From NCBI GenBank assembly GCA_027450125.1, contig DAIDKG010000219.1, forward strand, positions 1-6,644: DNA of 6,644 nt, read 5' to 3'. The position numbers were made by a program, and so were the translations under genes. The notes under the pieces are model-generated. The model did not search any database. It was not told the DNA's origin and worked only from the letters and a program-made list of their open reading frames with translations. The DNA is from Bordetella sp. Lineage in GTDB: Bacteria > Pseudomonadota > Gammaproteobacteria > Burkholderiales > Burkholderiaceae_B. This document shows, in pieces, positions 1 through 6,644 of the stretch. How positions within the stretch are numbered: position 1 is the first letter of the stretch; the number at the start of each line of letters is the position of its first letter.

Positions 1-175
1 CGACGGCGACCATCACGACCACATGATCTGTACCAATTGCGGATCGGTGACCGAGTTCACCGACACCGACATCGAGAAGCGCCAGCACAAAGTGGCCAAG
101 GACCATGGCTTCATTCTGGAAAGCCATGCCATGGTGCTTTACGGCATTTGCAGCGACTGCCAGAAGCGGCGCTGA
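1..175 (+). CDS. fur: Ferric uptake regulator Fur, C-terminal part (5' end outside window)
   Basis: The frame beginning at base 2 is open for 57 codons to TGA at 173-175 and reads as the C-terminal dimerisation and metal-binding domain of Fur. Fur is the cytoplasmic Fe(II)-dependent repressor of iron uptake genes, acting as a dimer on Fur boxes. The visible part opens with the His-rich stretch HHDHMIC, followed by the first CxxC pair (CTNC, fragment residues 10-13), the acidic EFTDTDIE segment, [16 protein letters not shown], and a second CxxC pair (CSDC, residues 50-53) just before the QKRR end. Two CxxC pairs match Fur proteins with a structural zinc site. Fur is usually about 140 residues, so roughly 80 residues and the promoter lie to the left. 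The gene converges on recN. Identification is from family motifs; no lesion is seen in the visible part. Confidence 0.93.
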   Translation, partial: DGDHHDHMICTNCGSVTEFTDTDIEKRQHKVAKDHGFILESHAMVLYGICSDCQKRR

Positions 176-185
176 CCGCATTGCC

Positions 186-222
186 GGCCGCCCGGTTGCC
201 GGCGCCGGTGCGCGGCCCCTTT
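186..222. terminator. Possible terminator hairpin between convergent fur and recN
   Basis: The 58-base gap between the fur stop and the recN stop contains a GC-rich inverted repeat. GGCCGC (186-191) pairs with GCGGCC (212-217), and CCGG (192-195) can extend the stem with CCGG (205-208). On the plus strand it is followed by CCTTT, which is only a short T run. A hairpin is expected between convergent genes and could serve both directions, but the weak T tract makes intrinsic termination uncertain. Confidence 0.4.
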
Positions 223-233
223 CAGTGCAGAAA

Positions 234-1889
234 CTAGGAGTTCTCCTCGATCCCGAGCATCTCGCGGGCGTGGCTGCGAGTGGTGTCGGTGATCTTGATG
301 CCGCCCAGCATGCGCGCCAGTTCCTCGACGCGCGCCTGCGGCGTCAGCAGCGCGATGCCCGACCGGGTCTTGCCGCGATTTTCCGTTTTGCTGACCTGGT
401 AGTGCGCGTTGCCGCAGGCGGCCACCTGGGGCAGGCGCGTCACGCACAGCACCTGATGGCGCTCGCCCAGTTCGCGCAGCAGCTTGCCCACGACCTCCGC
501 CACCGCGCCGCCCACGCCGCTGTCCACCTCGTCGAAGATCAGCGTGGGCACGCGCGCCGCCCTGCTTGCCATGACCGACAGCGCCAGCGAAATGCGCGAC
601 AGTTCACCGCCCGAGGCCACTTTCGCCAGCGGGCGCGGCGTGGCGCCGGCATGGCCGGCCACGCGGAATTCGACGGTTTCGCCGCCCTGGGCCGACGGGG
701 CGCCTTCCAGCAGGGCGACCTCGAAGGCCCCGCCTTTCATGGACAAGGTCTGCATGGCCTGGCTCACCTGCCTGCCCAGGTCCCTGGCCACCTTGCGGCG
801 CGCGGCTGATAGCGCCTCGGCTGCCTCGGCGTATTCGGCCCGGGCGGCGTCGACCTGCCGGCGCAGCGCTTGTATGTCGGCCGCGGCCTGCATGTCGGCC
901 AATCTGGCATGCAGGCCATCGCGCAGCGCGGGCAGCTCGCCGGGTTCGGTTCTCAGCTTGCGCGCCAGGTCGAAGGCGGCGCCCATGCGCGCTTCGACGT
1001 CGGCCAGGCGCTGCGGATCGAGCTCGACCCGGTCGACGTAGCTGTTCATGTCGGACACGGCTTCGTCGATGGCGATGCCGGCCGATTCGAGCGACTGCGC
1101 CAGGCTCTTCAGGCTGGGATCGTGGCGCAGCATCTGCTGGGTTTGATGCAGGGCAAGGCCGACGCGCTGACGGGCCGAGCCGTCTTCGCCGTCCAGCGCT
1201 TCGATGACCTGGGCTGCACAGTCGCGCAGCGACTGGGCATGGGCCAGGCGGGCCTGCTCGGCCTGCAGGGCGTCCCATTCGCCGGGCGCCAGGTTCAGGC
1301 TGTCCAACTGGTCGGCCTGCCATTGCAGCCTTTCCTGCTCCGCGGCCAGGGCACCGGCATCGTGCTCGGCGGCATCGAGCTGCCTGAGCAGCGCGCGCCA
1401 GCGCTTCCAGGCTTGCGACACCGTCTGGCGCAGCGCGGCGTGCCCGCCGTGGGCGTCGAGCAGATCGCGCTGGGCGTCCGGTCGCATCAGGCTCTGATGG
1501 GCGTGCTGGCCGTGGATGTCCACCAGGTTTTCACCCAGCTAGCGCAGCAGCGCCACGGTGACCGGATTGCCGTTGAGATAGGCGCGGCTGCGGCCCTGGG
1601 CGTCGACGACGCGGCGCAAGGCTAGTTCCGGCCCGGCGTCGAGTTCACGCTCGGCCAGCCAGCCTGCCAGCGCATCGGGCGTGTCGAACAGCGCGGTGAT
1701 GTCGGCGCGTTGCGCACCCTCGCGCAGCACGCCGGCATCGCCGCGCCCGCCCAGCGCCAGCGCCAGGGCGTCGATGAGTATCGATTTGCCGGCGCCGGTC
1801 TCGCCGGAGAAAACGGTGAAACCGGCGTCGAAGTGGATTTCGGCCTGTTCGACGATGACGAAGTCGCGGATATGCAGGGTGCGTAGCAT
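234..1889 (-). pseudogene. recN: recN, DNA repair protein RecN, interrupted by an in-frame TAG at codon 117
   Basis: RecN is an SMC-like ATPase that binds DNA ends and helps double-strand break repair by recombination. Read from ATG (1887-1889) to TAG (234-236) the frame is 551 codons, about the length of E. coli RecN, with no frameshift. Codon 117 (plus-strand CTA at 1539-1541) is TAG, in the segment VALLR-stop-LGENLVDIHGQHAHQ where the family normally has LRELG or similar; one base change explains it. Upstream lies Walker A (GETGAGKS, residues 29-36). Downstream lie the Q-loop region (DIHGQHAHQ, from 124), a long helical coiled-coil region (about 140-370), the ABC signature (SGGELSRIS, about 426-434) and Walker B (TLIFDEVDSG, about 449-458). 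Residue 485 is Arg (VTRLPQVA) where RecN normally has the H-loop His (VTHLPQVA). A 116-residue product keeps Walker A but lacks signature and Walker B; restart at GTG 1523 would give 429 residues without Walker A. Neither should be an active ATPase. The gene starts 9 bases after nadK with no clear ribosome site and is probably coupled to it. Confidence 0.9.
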
Positions 1890-1898
1890 GGGTTGGGG

Positions 1899-2807
1899 TT
1901 ACCCGAGCTTGGCGCCGGGCTCGGTGTCGTGTGGCATCAGGTTCCAGTGCAGCTTGCGGCGCAGGGTGGAGAAGTAGCTGTAGCCCTGCGGATGCACGAA
2001 GCGGATGTTCCAGGGCGCGCGCTGCACCTGGATGCAGTCGCCCACCTGAAGTTCGGACCAGGACTGCATGTCGAAATGCACGTTGGCGCCCGTCTGGCCG
2101 CGCCCGACGGCGGTGAGAGTGAGCTTGATCACGCCGTCGCCGGGGATGACGATGGGGCGGTTCGACAGGGTCTGCGGCGCGACCGGCACCAACGCCACCG
2201 CGTTCAGGCCGGGATGCAGCAGCGGGCCGCCGGCCGAGAGGGCGTAGGCGCTGGATCCGGTGGGCGTGGCGATGATCAAGCCGTCGGCGCGCTGGGAGTA
2301 CATGAAGATGTCGTTGTGCTCGACGTGCACTTCGATCATGCCGCCGCGGCCGGCGCGGTTGATGACGACATCGTTCAGGGCCGTGGCGGCGTACATCTGC
2401 TGGCTGCCGCGCCAGATGCTGGCGGTCAGCAGCATGCGCTCTTCGATGCGGTAGTTGCCGTGCAGCATCTGGGCCAGCGCGGTATGCGCCTCGGGCAGGG
2501 CGATGTCGGTGATGAAGCCCAGGTGGCCGTGGTTGATGCCCACGATCGGCGCGCTGTAGGGAGCCAGGTGCCTGGCCACGCCCAGCACGGTGCCGTCTCC
2601 CCCCATGACCACGGCCAGCGAGGCGGTCTTGCCGATTTCCTCGAGGGTGGCCACCGGGTACTCGCTTACCTGGGTATTGCGGGCCGTCTCGGTCTCGACG
2701 AGCACCGCGCGGCCCGCCTGGATCAGCATCGACGCCAACGCGCGCAGCGGGCCGTCCAGGCCGCTGTCCTGGTACCTGCCGATCAGGGCGATGGTGGGAA
2801 AGTGCAT
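1899..2807 (-). CDS. nadK: NAD kinase (ATP-NAD kinase)
   Basis: NadK phosphorylates NAD to NADP in the cytoplasm, the step that supplies the NADP(H) pool. The 302-residue product has the usual length for bacterial NadK. The family hallmarks are present in order: ALIGRYQ near the N-terminus, GGDGT at residues 69-73 (phosphate binding and catalysis), GINHGHLGFITD at 90-101, the adenine-site segment ALNDVVINR (143-151, Asp where many homologues have Glu), and DGLIIATPTGSSAYALSAGGP from 175 to 195. The start at MHFPTIALIG agrees with homologues; no convincing Shine-Dalgarno sequence precedes it. The gene is divergent from hrcA across a 196-base spacer and leads the nadK-recN pair, separated by 9 bases. 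A promoter candidate lies just upstream, and the implied leader is very short. The gene appears intact and its product is normally essential, so it should be expressed whatever the state of recN. Confidence 0.96.
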   Translation of the reverse strand: MHFPTIALIGRYQDSGLDGPLRALASMLIQAGRAVLVETETARNTQVSEYPVATLEEIGKTASLAVVMGGDGTVLGVARHLAPYSAPIVGINHGHLGFITDIALPEAHTALAQMLHGNYRIEERMLLTASIWRGSQQMYAATALNDVVINRAGRGGMIEVHVEHNDIFMYSQRADGLIIATPTGSSAYALSAGGPLLHPGLNAVALVPVAPQTLSNRPIVIPGDGVIKLTLTAVGRGQTGANVHFDMQSWSELQVGDCIQVQRAPWNIRFVHPQGYSYFSTLRRKLHWNLMPHDTEPGAKLG

Positions 2808-2821
2808 CGTGTTTTGAGCCT

Positions 2822-2850
2822 TTTATTGCCGCCGGGCCGCCCCAAGGCAA
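2822..2850 (-). promoter_or_regulatory. Candidate sigma-70-type promoter for nadK-recN
   Basis: On the minus strand, TTGCCT (plus 2845-2850; 4 of 6 to TTGACA) is followed after exactly 17 bases by AATAAA (plus 2822-2827; 4 of 6 to TATAAT). Transcription would start near 2815, leaving only about 8 bases before the nadK ATG. The -35 hexamer lies inside the left flank of the GC-rich repeat element, so the repeat may contribute the promoter. The matches are moderate and the assignment is inference. Confidence 0.3.
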
Positions 2851-2897
2851 TAACGGCCCCCTCGGGGGCAGCAAGCCGAAGGTGCAGCGTGGGGGCC
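2835..2897. repeat. GC-rich palindromic intergenic repeat element
   Basis: The core runs from GGCCCCC (2855-2861) to its exact reverse complement GGGGGCC (2891-2897). A nested perfect stem, GCCCCC-TC-GGGGGC, lies at 2856-2869, so two alternative foldings compete for the same left arm. A left flank, GGCCGCCCCAAGG, precedes it. From memory, sequences of the form 'GGCCCCCTCGGGGGCAGC ... CGTGGGGGCC' recur between genes across Bordetella, Achromobacter and related Burkholderiales. I therefore call it a dispersed extragenic repeat. Its role is unknown: it may block transcription between the divergent genes or affect mRNA ends. It is not flanked by obvious target duplications and encodes nothing. 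Confidence 0.65.
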
Positions 2898-2908
2898 ATT
2901 ATTATTCC

Positions 2909-2937
2909 GTCAACGTAGCGGGTGCGCCGATTATAAA
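2909..2937 (+). promoter_or_regulatory. Weak promoter candidate for hrcA-hemH
   Basis: TATAAA (2932-2937) is a good -10 hexamer in a locally AT-rich stretch. The sequence 17 bases upstream (GTCAAC, 2909-2914) is a poor -35 match. Transcription would begin near 2944 and give a leader of about 60 bases, which contains a small CCCC-GCAT-GGGG hairpin (2949-2960). A second AT-rich hexamer, TAAAAT at 2992-2997, lies only 6 bases before the ATG. No heat-shock -35 box (CTTGAAA) and no CIRCE operator is seen here. Confidence 0.27.
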
Positions 2938-3003
2938 GTCGCGGTCTGCCCCGCATGGGGATAAAAAATGCCTCGGCTCGCAAACTTTCCTTAAAATAGG
3001 GGC

Positions 3004-4014
3004 ATGGACGACCGCGCAAGCGCATTGCTGAAAGCTCTTATCGAACGCTACATCGCCGATGGGCAACCGGTGGGCTCGCGCACGCTTTCCAAGGTGTTCG
3101 ACCTGTCGCCGGCCACCATCCGCAATGTCATGGCCGACCTCGAGGACCAGGGGCTGATCCACAGCCCCCACACCTCGGCCGGCCGCGTTCCCACGCCTCG
3201 CGGCTACCGGATGTTCGTCGATTCCCTGCTGGCCGTGCGCGCCTACCAGCTCGAACCCGGCTACGGCAACGAGGTGGCCGACATGCTGCCCATGACCGAG
3301 CCGGCCCGGGCGGTCAATGCGGCCGCGGCGCTGCTGTCCAACCTGACGCAGTTCGCAGGGGTCGTGCTCACGCCCAAGCGATCGCAGGTTTTTCGCCAGA
3401 TCGAGTTCATACGTCTCTCCGACAAGCGCGTGCTGCTCATCATCGTCACCCCGGAGGGCGACGTGCAGAACCGCATCCTGGCCATGCAGCGCGACTACAA
3501 CGAGGCGGACCTGATCGAGGCGGCCAATTTCTTCAATGTGCATTTCTCGGGCAAATCCTTCGACGCGGTGCGGCGCACCCTTTCCACCGAGCTGGCCCGG
3601 TTGCGCGAGGATATTTCCAGGTTGATGCAGGCCGCTGTCGAGGCAGGCACCGAGGCGGCCGACGACGGAGAGGCCATGGTGATCTCCGGCGAGCGCAAGC
3701 TGCTCGAGGTCAGCGATATCGCGTCCGACATGGACCGGCTGCGCAAGATGTTCTCGCTGTTCGAGAAAAAGACCGATCTGCTGCAGCTGCTGGACATGTC
3801 CAGCCGCGCGCAGGGCGTGCAGATCTATATCGGCGGCGATTCGCAGCTCATGCCCGTGGAAGACGTTTCCATCATCACCGCCCCATACGGCGTGGACGGC
3901 AAGGTGGTCGGCACGCTGGGCGTGATCGGGCCCACGCGCATGGCCTATGAACGGGTGATACCCATCGTCGACATTACCGCGCGTTTGCTGTCGAACGCGC
4001 TCAGCCACAACTAG
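3004..4014 (+). CDS. hrcA: Heat-inducible transcription repressor HrcA
   Basis: HrcA is a DNA-binding repressor that holds chaperone operons off by binding the CIRCE inverted repeat. Its activity depends on GroEL, so it loses activity when unfolded protein occupies the chaperonin. The 336-residue product has the family length. An N-terminal winged helix-turn-helix occupies residues 1-70, with [10 protein letters not shown] (21-30), [13 protein letters not shown] (35-47) and [18 protein letters not shown] (56-73). The GAF-like and inserted domains follow, and the conserved tail [12 protein letters not shown] is at 309-320. The start is the first possible one, because an in-frame TAA lies at 2992-2994, and it matches homologues. 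The purine run AGGGG (2998-3002) sits only one base from the ATG, unusually close for a ribosome site. hemH begins 55 bases after the stop and is probably co-transcribed. In betaproteobacteria HrcA is known mainly as the groESL repressor; with no CIRCE site here its targets are probably elsewhere. Confidence 0.96.
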   Translation: MDDRASALLKALIERYIADGQPVGSRTLSKVFDLSPATIRNVMADLEDQGLIHSPHTSAGRVPTPRGYRMFVDSLLAVRAYQLEPGYGNEVADMLPMTEPARAVNAAAALLSNLTQFAGVVLTPKRSQVFRQIEFIRLSDKRVLLIIVTPEGDVQNRILAMQRDYNEADLIEAANFFNVHFSGKSFDAVRRTLSTELARLREDISRLMQAAVEAGTEAADDGEAMVISGERKLLEVSDIASDMDRLRKMFSLFEKKTDLLQLLDMSSRAQGVQIYIGGDSQLMPVEDVSIITAPYGVDGKVVGTLGVIGPTRMAYERVIPIVDITARLLSNALSHN

Positions 4015-4041
4015 TGTCCTGTCCAAGATTTTCCGAGACAG
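4015..4041. repeat. Short inverted repeat in the hrcA-hemH spacer
   Basis: Directly after the hrcA TAG, TGTCC occurs twice in tandem (4015-4024). CTGTC (4019-4023) is mirrored by GACAG (4037-4041) around an AT-rich 13-base centre. The stem is only 5 pairs, so it is at best a weak hairpin or protein-binding site; no T tract follows, so it does not look like a terminator. Confidence 0.35.
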
Positions 4042-4069
4042 AACACCAGCTCGTCCAATAGGAAGCACC

Positions 4070-5080
4070 GTGTCCGTCGTCCCTGCGCCAACCTCCCCAT
4101 CCCCGAACAGCCGAGCGGGCGTGCTGGTCGTCAACCTGGGCACGCCCGAGGCGCCGACGCCGCAGGCCATCCGGCAGTATCTTGGCGAGTTCCTGTCCGA
4201 TCGGCGCGTGGTCGAGCTGCCGCGGCTGCTGTGGCTGCCTATCCTGTATGGCGTGATACTGCGCAGCCGTCCCAAGAAATTGGCGCCGCGTTACGCCGGT
4301 ATCTGGCTCGAAGGGGGGTCGCCGCTCCTGGTCTACAGCCGCCGGCAGGCCGACGGACTGGCCGAGCGGCTGGCGGCCGGCGGCCTGGATGTCCGCGTCG
4401 AGCTTGCCATGCGCTATGGCCGGCCCGCCGTAGCCGAGGCCATGGCGGCGCTGCGCGCGGCCGGGTGCGAGCGCATCGTGGTGCTGCCCCTGTATCCGCA
4501 ATACGCGGCCAGCACGACCGGCTCGGTCGTCGATGCCGTGATGGCGCAAGTCGCCCCCCTGGGGCTGGCCACCAGGCCGCGCGTCATCGAGCACTTCTAC
4601 GAGGATCCCGGTTATCTGGATGCCGTGGCCGGCCGCATCGCCCGGCATTGGCAGGAGCACGGACAGCCGGACAAGCTGCTCATGAGTTTTCACGGCCTGC
4701 CGCGCCGCATGATCGATCGCGGCGACCCCTACTACCGCCATTGCCTGGAAACCGCTGCGCTGCTGCGCCAGCGTCTGGGACTGAGCGAATCCCGTGCCGA
4801 AGTCACGTTCCAGAGCCGGTTCGGCGCGCAACGCTGGCTCGAGCCCTACACCTTGCCGCGCCTGCAGGCGCTGCCTGGCGAGGGGGTCGGATCGGTGGAC
4901 GTGGTGTGCCCGGGTTTCATGGCCGATTGCCTCGAGACGCTGGAGGAGGTCGACCAGCTTTGCCGGGAGGCGTTCATCGAAGCCGGGGGCAAGCAGTTTC
5001 GTTACATTTCTGCGCTCAACGACGACCCGGCCTGGCTGGACGGCATGGCGCGGCTGGTGCAACGCCATCTGCAGGCCTGA
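4070..5080 (+). CDS. hemH: Ferrochelatase (protoporphyrin ferrochelatase)
   Basis: HemH inserts Fe(II) into protoporphyrin IX, the last step of protoheme synthesis, as a cytoplasmic or membrane-associated enzyme. The 336-residue product has the expected length. Visible landmarks are GVLVVNLGTPEAP (17-29), the YGRP segment (116-119), LPLYPQYAASTTGSV (139-153), the metal-binding catalytic motif SFHGLP (206-211, His208), TFQSRFG (246-252), and VVCPGFMADCLETLEE (278-293) with the conserved Glu289. The start is GTG, preceded by AGGAAG (4060-4065) with a 4-base gap; an acceptable site and the reading of homologues support it. The first 15 residues are Pro/Ser-rich and probably disordered. It sits between hrcA and grpE, an arrangement known in Burkholderiales, and probably shares a transcript with hrcA. 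No CxxC-type iron-sulfur cluster motif is evident. The gene appears intact. Confidence 0.96.
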   Translation: MSVVPAPTSPSPNSRAGVLVVNLGTPEAPTPQAIRQYLGEFLSDRRVVELPRLLWLPILYGVILRSRPKKLAPRYAGIWLEGGSPLLVYSRRQADGLAERLAAGGLDVRVELAMRYGRPAVAEAMAALRAAGCERIVVLPLYPQYAASTTGSVVDAVMAQVAPLGLATRPRVIEHFYEDPGYLDAVAGRIARHWQEHGQPDKLLMSFHGLPRRMIDRGDPYYRHCLETAALLRQRLGLSESRAEVTFQSRFGAQRWLEPYTLPRLQALPGEGVGSVDVVCPGFMADCLETLEEVDQLCREAFIEAGGKQFRYISALNDDPAWLDGMARLVQRHLQA

Positions 5081-5105
5081 TCGCGCGGCCCCTTCGCCCC
5101 GAGGC

Positions 5106-5130
5106 TGCCGCCTTTCGCCAGGCGCAGGCA
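5106..5130 (+). terminator. Weak hairpin after hemH, possible end of hrcA-hemH transcript
   Basis: TGCC (5106-5109) pairs with GGCA (5127-5130), and GCCT (5110-5113) with AGGC (5120-5123), leaving a 6-base loop and a 3-base bulge. There is no T run after it, so an intrinsic terminator is doubtful. It lies just before the grpE heat-shock promoter, where a transcript boundary would make sense. Confidence 0.25.
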
Positions 5131-5134
5131 GGCT

Positions 5135-5162
5135 CTTGAAATACGCGAACCCATCTCCATAT
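5135..5162 (+). promoter_or_regulatory. Sigma-32 (RpoH) heat-shock promoter of grpE
   Basis: A perfect -35 box CTTGAAA (5135-5141) is followed by a 13-base spacer and CTCCATAT (5155-5162), which matches the CCCCATNT -10 consensus at all but one position. Spacing and both boxes fit the enterobacterial RpoH consensus. Transcription should start near 5169, about 33 bases before the grpE ATG. GrpE belongs to the RpoH regulon in proteobacteria, so context and sequence agree. Confidence 0.8.
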
Positions 5163-5165
5163 GGG
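5150..5165. repeat. Inverted repeat over the grpE -10 box
   Basis: CCCAT (5150-5154) and ATGGG (5161-5165) form a perfect inverted repeat with a 6-base centre. A second perfect 8-base palindrome, CCATATGG, lies at 5157-5164. Both overlap the -10 element of the heat-shock promoter, so either could be an operator or simply a by-product of the CCCAT-rich -10 consensus. Confidence 0.45.
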
Positions 5166-5201
5166 CGGGATAGGTATTCGTAACATTTTCCGGAGGACCC
5201 C

Positions 5202-5735
5202 ATGACGGCACCCCAAGAGCCGACCGATCCCAGCACCGAAACCCAGGCCGGGGACGATCTGCAAACCGAGCTGAACACCCTGCGCGCCGAGCTGGAATCC
5301 GTCCAATCCGCCTTGCAGAGCCAGCAGGATCAGGTGCTGCGCGCCATGGCGGAGGCCGAGAACGTGCGCCGCCGCGCCCAGGAAGACGTGAGCAAGGCCC
5401 GCAAATTCGGCATCGAGTCCTTTGCCGAAAGCCTGGTTCCGGTCAAGGACAGCCTGGAAGCCGCCCTGGCCCAGGCCGACCAGACCGTCGAAACCTTGCG
5501 CGAAGGCGTCGAGATGACCCTCAAGCAGCTGAGCAATGCCTTCGAGCGCAACTTGCTCAAGGAAATCGCGCCGGCCCGGGGCGACAAGTTCGATCCGCAC
5601 CAGCATCAGGCGATTTCCTCGGTGCCCGCCGAGCAGCCCGCCAATACCGTGGTCCAGGTGCTGCAAAAGGGCTACGCCATCGCCGACCGCACCCTGCGCC
5701 CGGCGCTGGTCACGGTTTCGGCTGGGCAACAGTAA
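5202..5735 (+). CDS. grpE: GrpE, nucleotide exchange factor of DnaK
   Basis: GrpE acts as a cytoplasmic dimer that opens the DnaK nucleotide pocket, releasing ADP so that substrate can leave. The product is 177 residues, slightly shorter than E. coli GrpE (197), the difference being mostly in the variable acidic N-terminus. Residues 1-20 are polar and disordered. Residues 20-95 form the long dimerising helix region with heptad-like spacing and the conserved [14 protein letters not shown] segment (50-63). The C-terminal beta domain carries the GrpE signature from [13 protein letters not shown] (130-142) through [24 protein letters not shown] (150-173). ATG 5202 follows a strong GGAGG (5192-5196) five bases away. 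The gene has its own heat-shock promoter and precedes dnaK, its partner, by 224 bases; read-through and the separate dnaK promoter may both contribute to dnaK expression. Confidence 0.96.
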   Translation: MTAPQEPTDPSTETQAGDDLQTELNTLRAELESVQSALQSQQDQVLRAMAEAENVRRRAQEDVSKARKFGIESFAESLVPVKDSLEAALAQADQTVETLREGVEMTLKQLSNAFERNLLKEIAPARGDKFDPHQHQAISSVPAEQPANTVVQVLQKGYAIADRTLRPALVTVSAGQQ

Positions 5736-5784
5736 AGACCCGGGGGGGCTGGGAAATATCGAGGCCTGAGCCGAGGTTCCCGGA

Positions 5785-5826
5785 GCGATTCCTGCAAGCA
5801 GCCCGTCGGGCGGGCATCGGAATCGC
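5785..5826. other. Long hairpin in the grpE-dnaK spacer
   Basis: GCGATTCC (5785-5792) and GGAATCGC (5819-5826) are perfect 8-base inverted repeats. Inside them, GCCCG (5801-5805) pairs with CGGGC (5811-5815), and TGC (5793-5795) could alternatively pair with GCA (5814-5816). The RNA would fold into a stable two-level stem 50 bases after the grpE stop. No T run follows, so it is more likely a 3'-end stabiliser, partial attenuator or dispersed repeat than a classical terminator. Confidence 0.6.
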
Positions 5827-5842
5827 GCAGGGCAGCCGCGGT

Positions 5843-5858
5843 GCCGGGAGAACCCGGC
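5843..5858. other. Compact hairpin immediately upstream of the dnaK promoter
   Basis: GCCGGG (5843-5848) and CCCGGC (5853-5858) form a perfect 6-base GC stem closed by the loop AGAA. It ends 5 bases before the dnaK -35 box. It lacks a T run, but with the larger upstream hairpin it could pause or trim grpE transcripts before dnaK. Confidence 0.5.
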
Positions 5859-5863
5859 CCGGC

Positions 5864-6644
<781 letters not shown>

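Noticed and set aside
105..809. A 234-codon plus-strand frame overlapping the fur end and antisense to recN
   Set aside because: It overlaps fur in another frame and runs antisense to the RecN frame, whose ATPase motifs are clear; the composition is that of a shadow frame.
234..1523. The 429-codon part of recN as an independent functional gene
   Set aside because: It would start at an internal GTG without a ribosome site and lacks Walker A. It is the downstream piece of the interrupted recN.
1893..2918. A 341-codon plus-strand frame antisense to nadK
   Set aside because: nadK is unambiguous on the other strand; the plus-strand product is His/Gly/Ala-rich low-complexity sequence typical of a shadow frame.
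2808..3003. CIRCE operator for HrcA autoregulation
   Set aside because: No TTAGCACTC/GAGTGCTAA-like arms are present in this spacer or upstream of grpE or dnaK.
2902..4275. A 457-codon open frame on the minus strand across hrcA and the start of hemH
   Set aside because: It is antisense to two genes with clear family identity and its translation is Arg/Gly/His-rich with no recognisable motif. Long antisense frames are expected in GC-rich coding DNA.
4001..5278. A 425-codon open frame on the minus strand across hemH
   Set aside because: It is the mirror of hemH codon usage, with no plausible start site and no domain.

Overview
This is a stretch of core chromosome from a GC-rich betaproteobacterium. 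Gene order and protein sequences point to the order Burkholderiales and most likely Bordetella or a close relative; this is inferred from family knowledge, not from a database search. The order is fur (3' end) > < recN < nadK | hrcA > hemH > grpE > dnaK (5' part), where '|' is a divergent promoter region.

Left part (1-2807): the last 57 codons of the iron regulator Fur converge on a minus-strand pair, nadK (NAD kinase) followed 9 bases later by recN (SMC-like DNA repair ATPase). The recN frame is full length for the family (551 codons) but has an in-frame TAG at codon 117. It also has Arg in place of the normally conserved H-loop His at codon 485. I call it a pseudogene, otherwise undamaged and so probably recent. 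Such decay would fit a host-restricted Bordetella, but other explanations remain.

Middle (2808-3003): the divergent nadK/hrcA spacer holds a palindromic GC-rich element resembling a dispersed intergenic repeat of Burkholderiales, plus weak promoter candidates in both directions.

Right part (3004-6644): hrcA (heat-shock repressor) and hemH (ferrochelatase, GTG start) are followed by grpE and the first 228 codons of dnaK. The grpE and dnaK genes each have a heat-shock sigma-32-type promoter with a perfect CTTGAAA -35 box, and no CIRCE operator for HrcA is visible in the window. The 224-base grpE-dnaK spacer holds two strong inverted repeats and a 9-base tandem repeat in the probable dnaK leader. 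GrpE and DnaK act together as nucleotide exchange factor and Hsp70. HrcA probably acts on targets outside the window, such as groESL.

I found no new multi-gene system. The points most worth following up are the double lesion in recN and the non-coding structure around grpE and dnaK.
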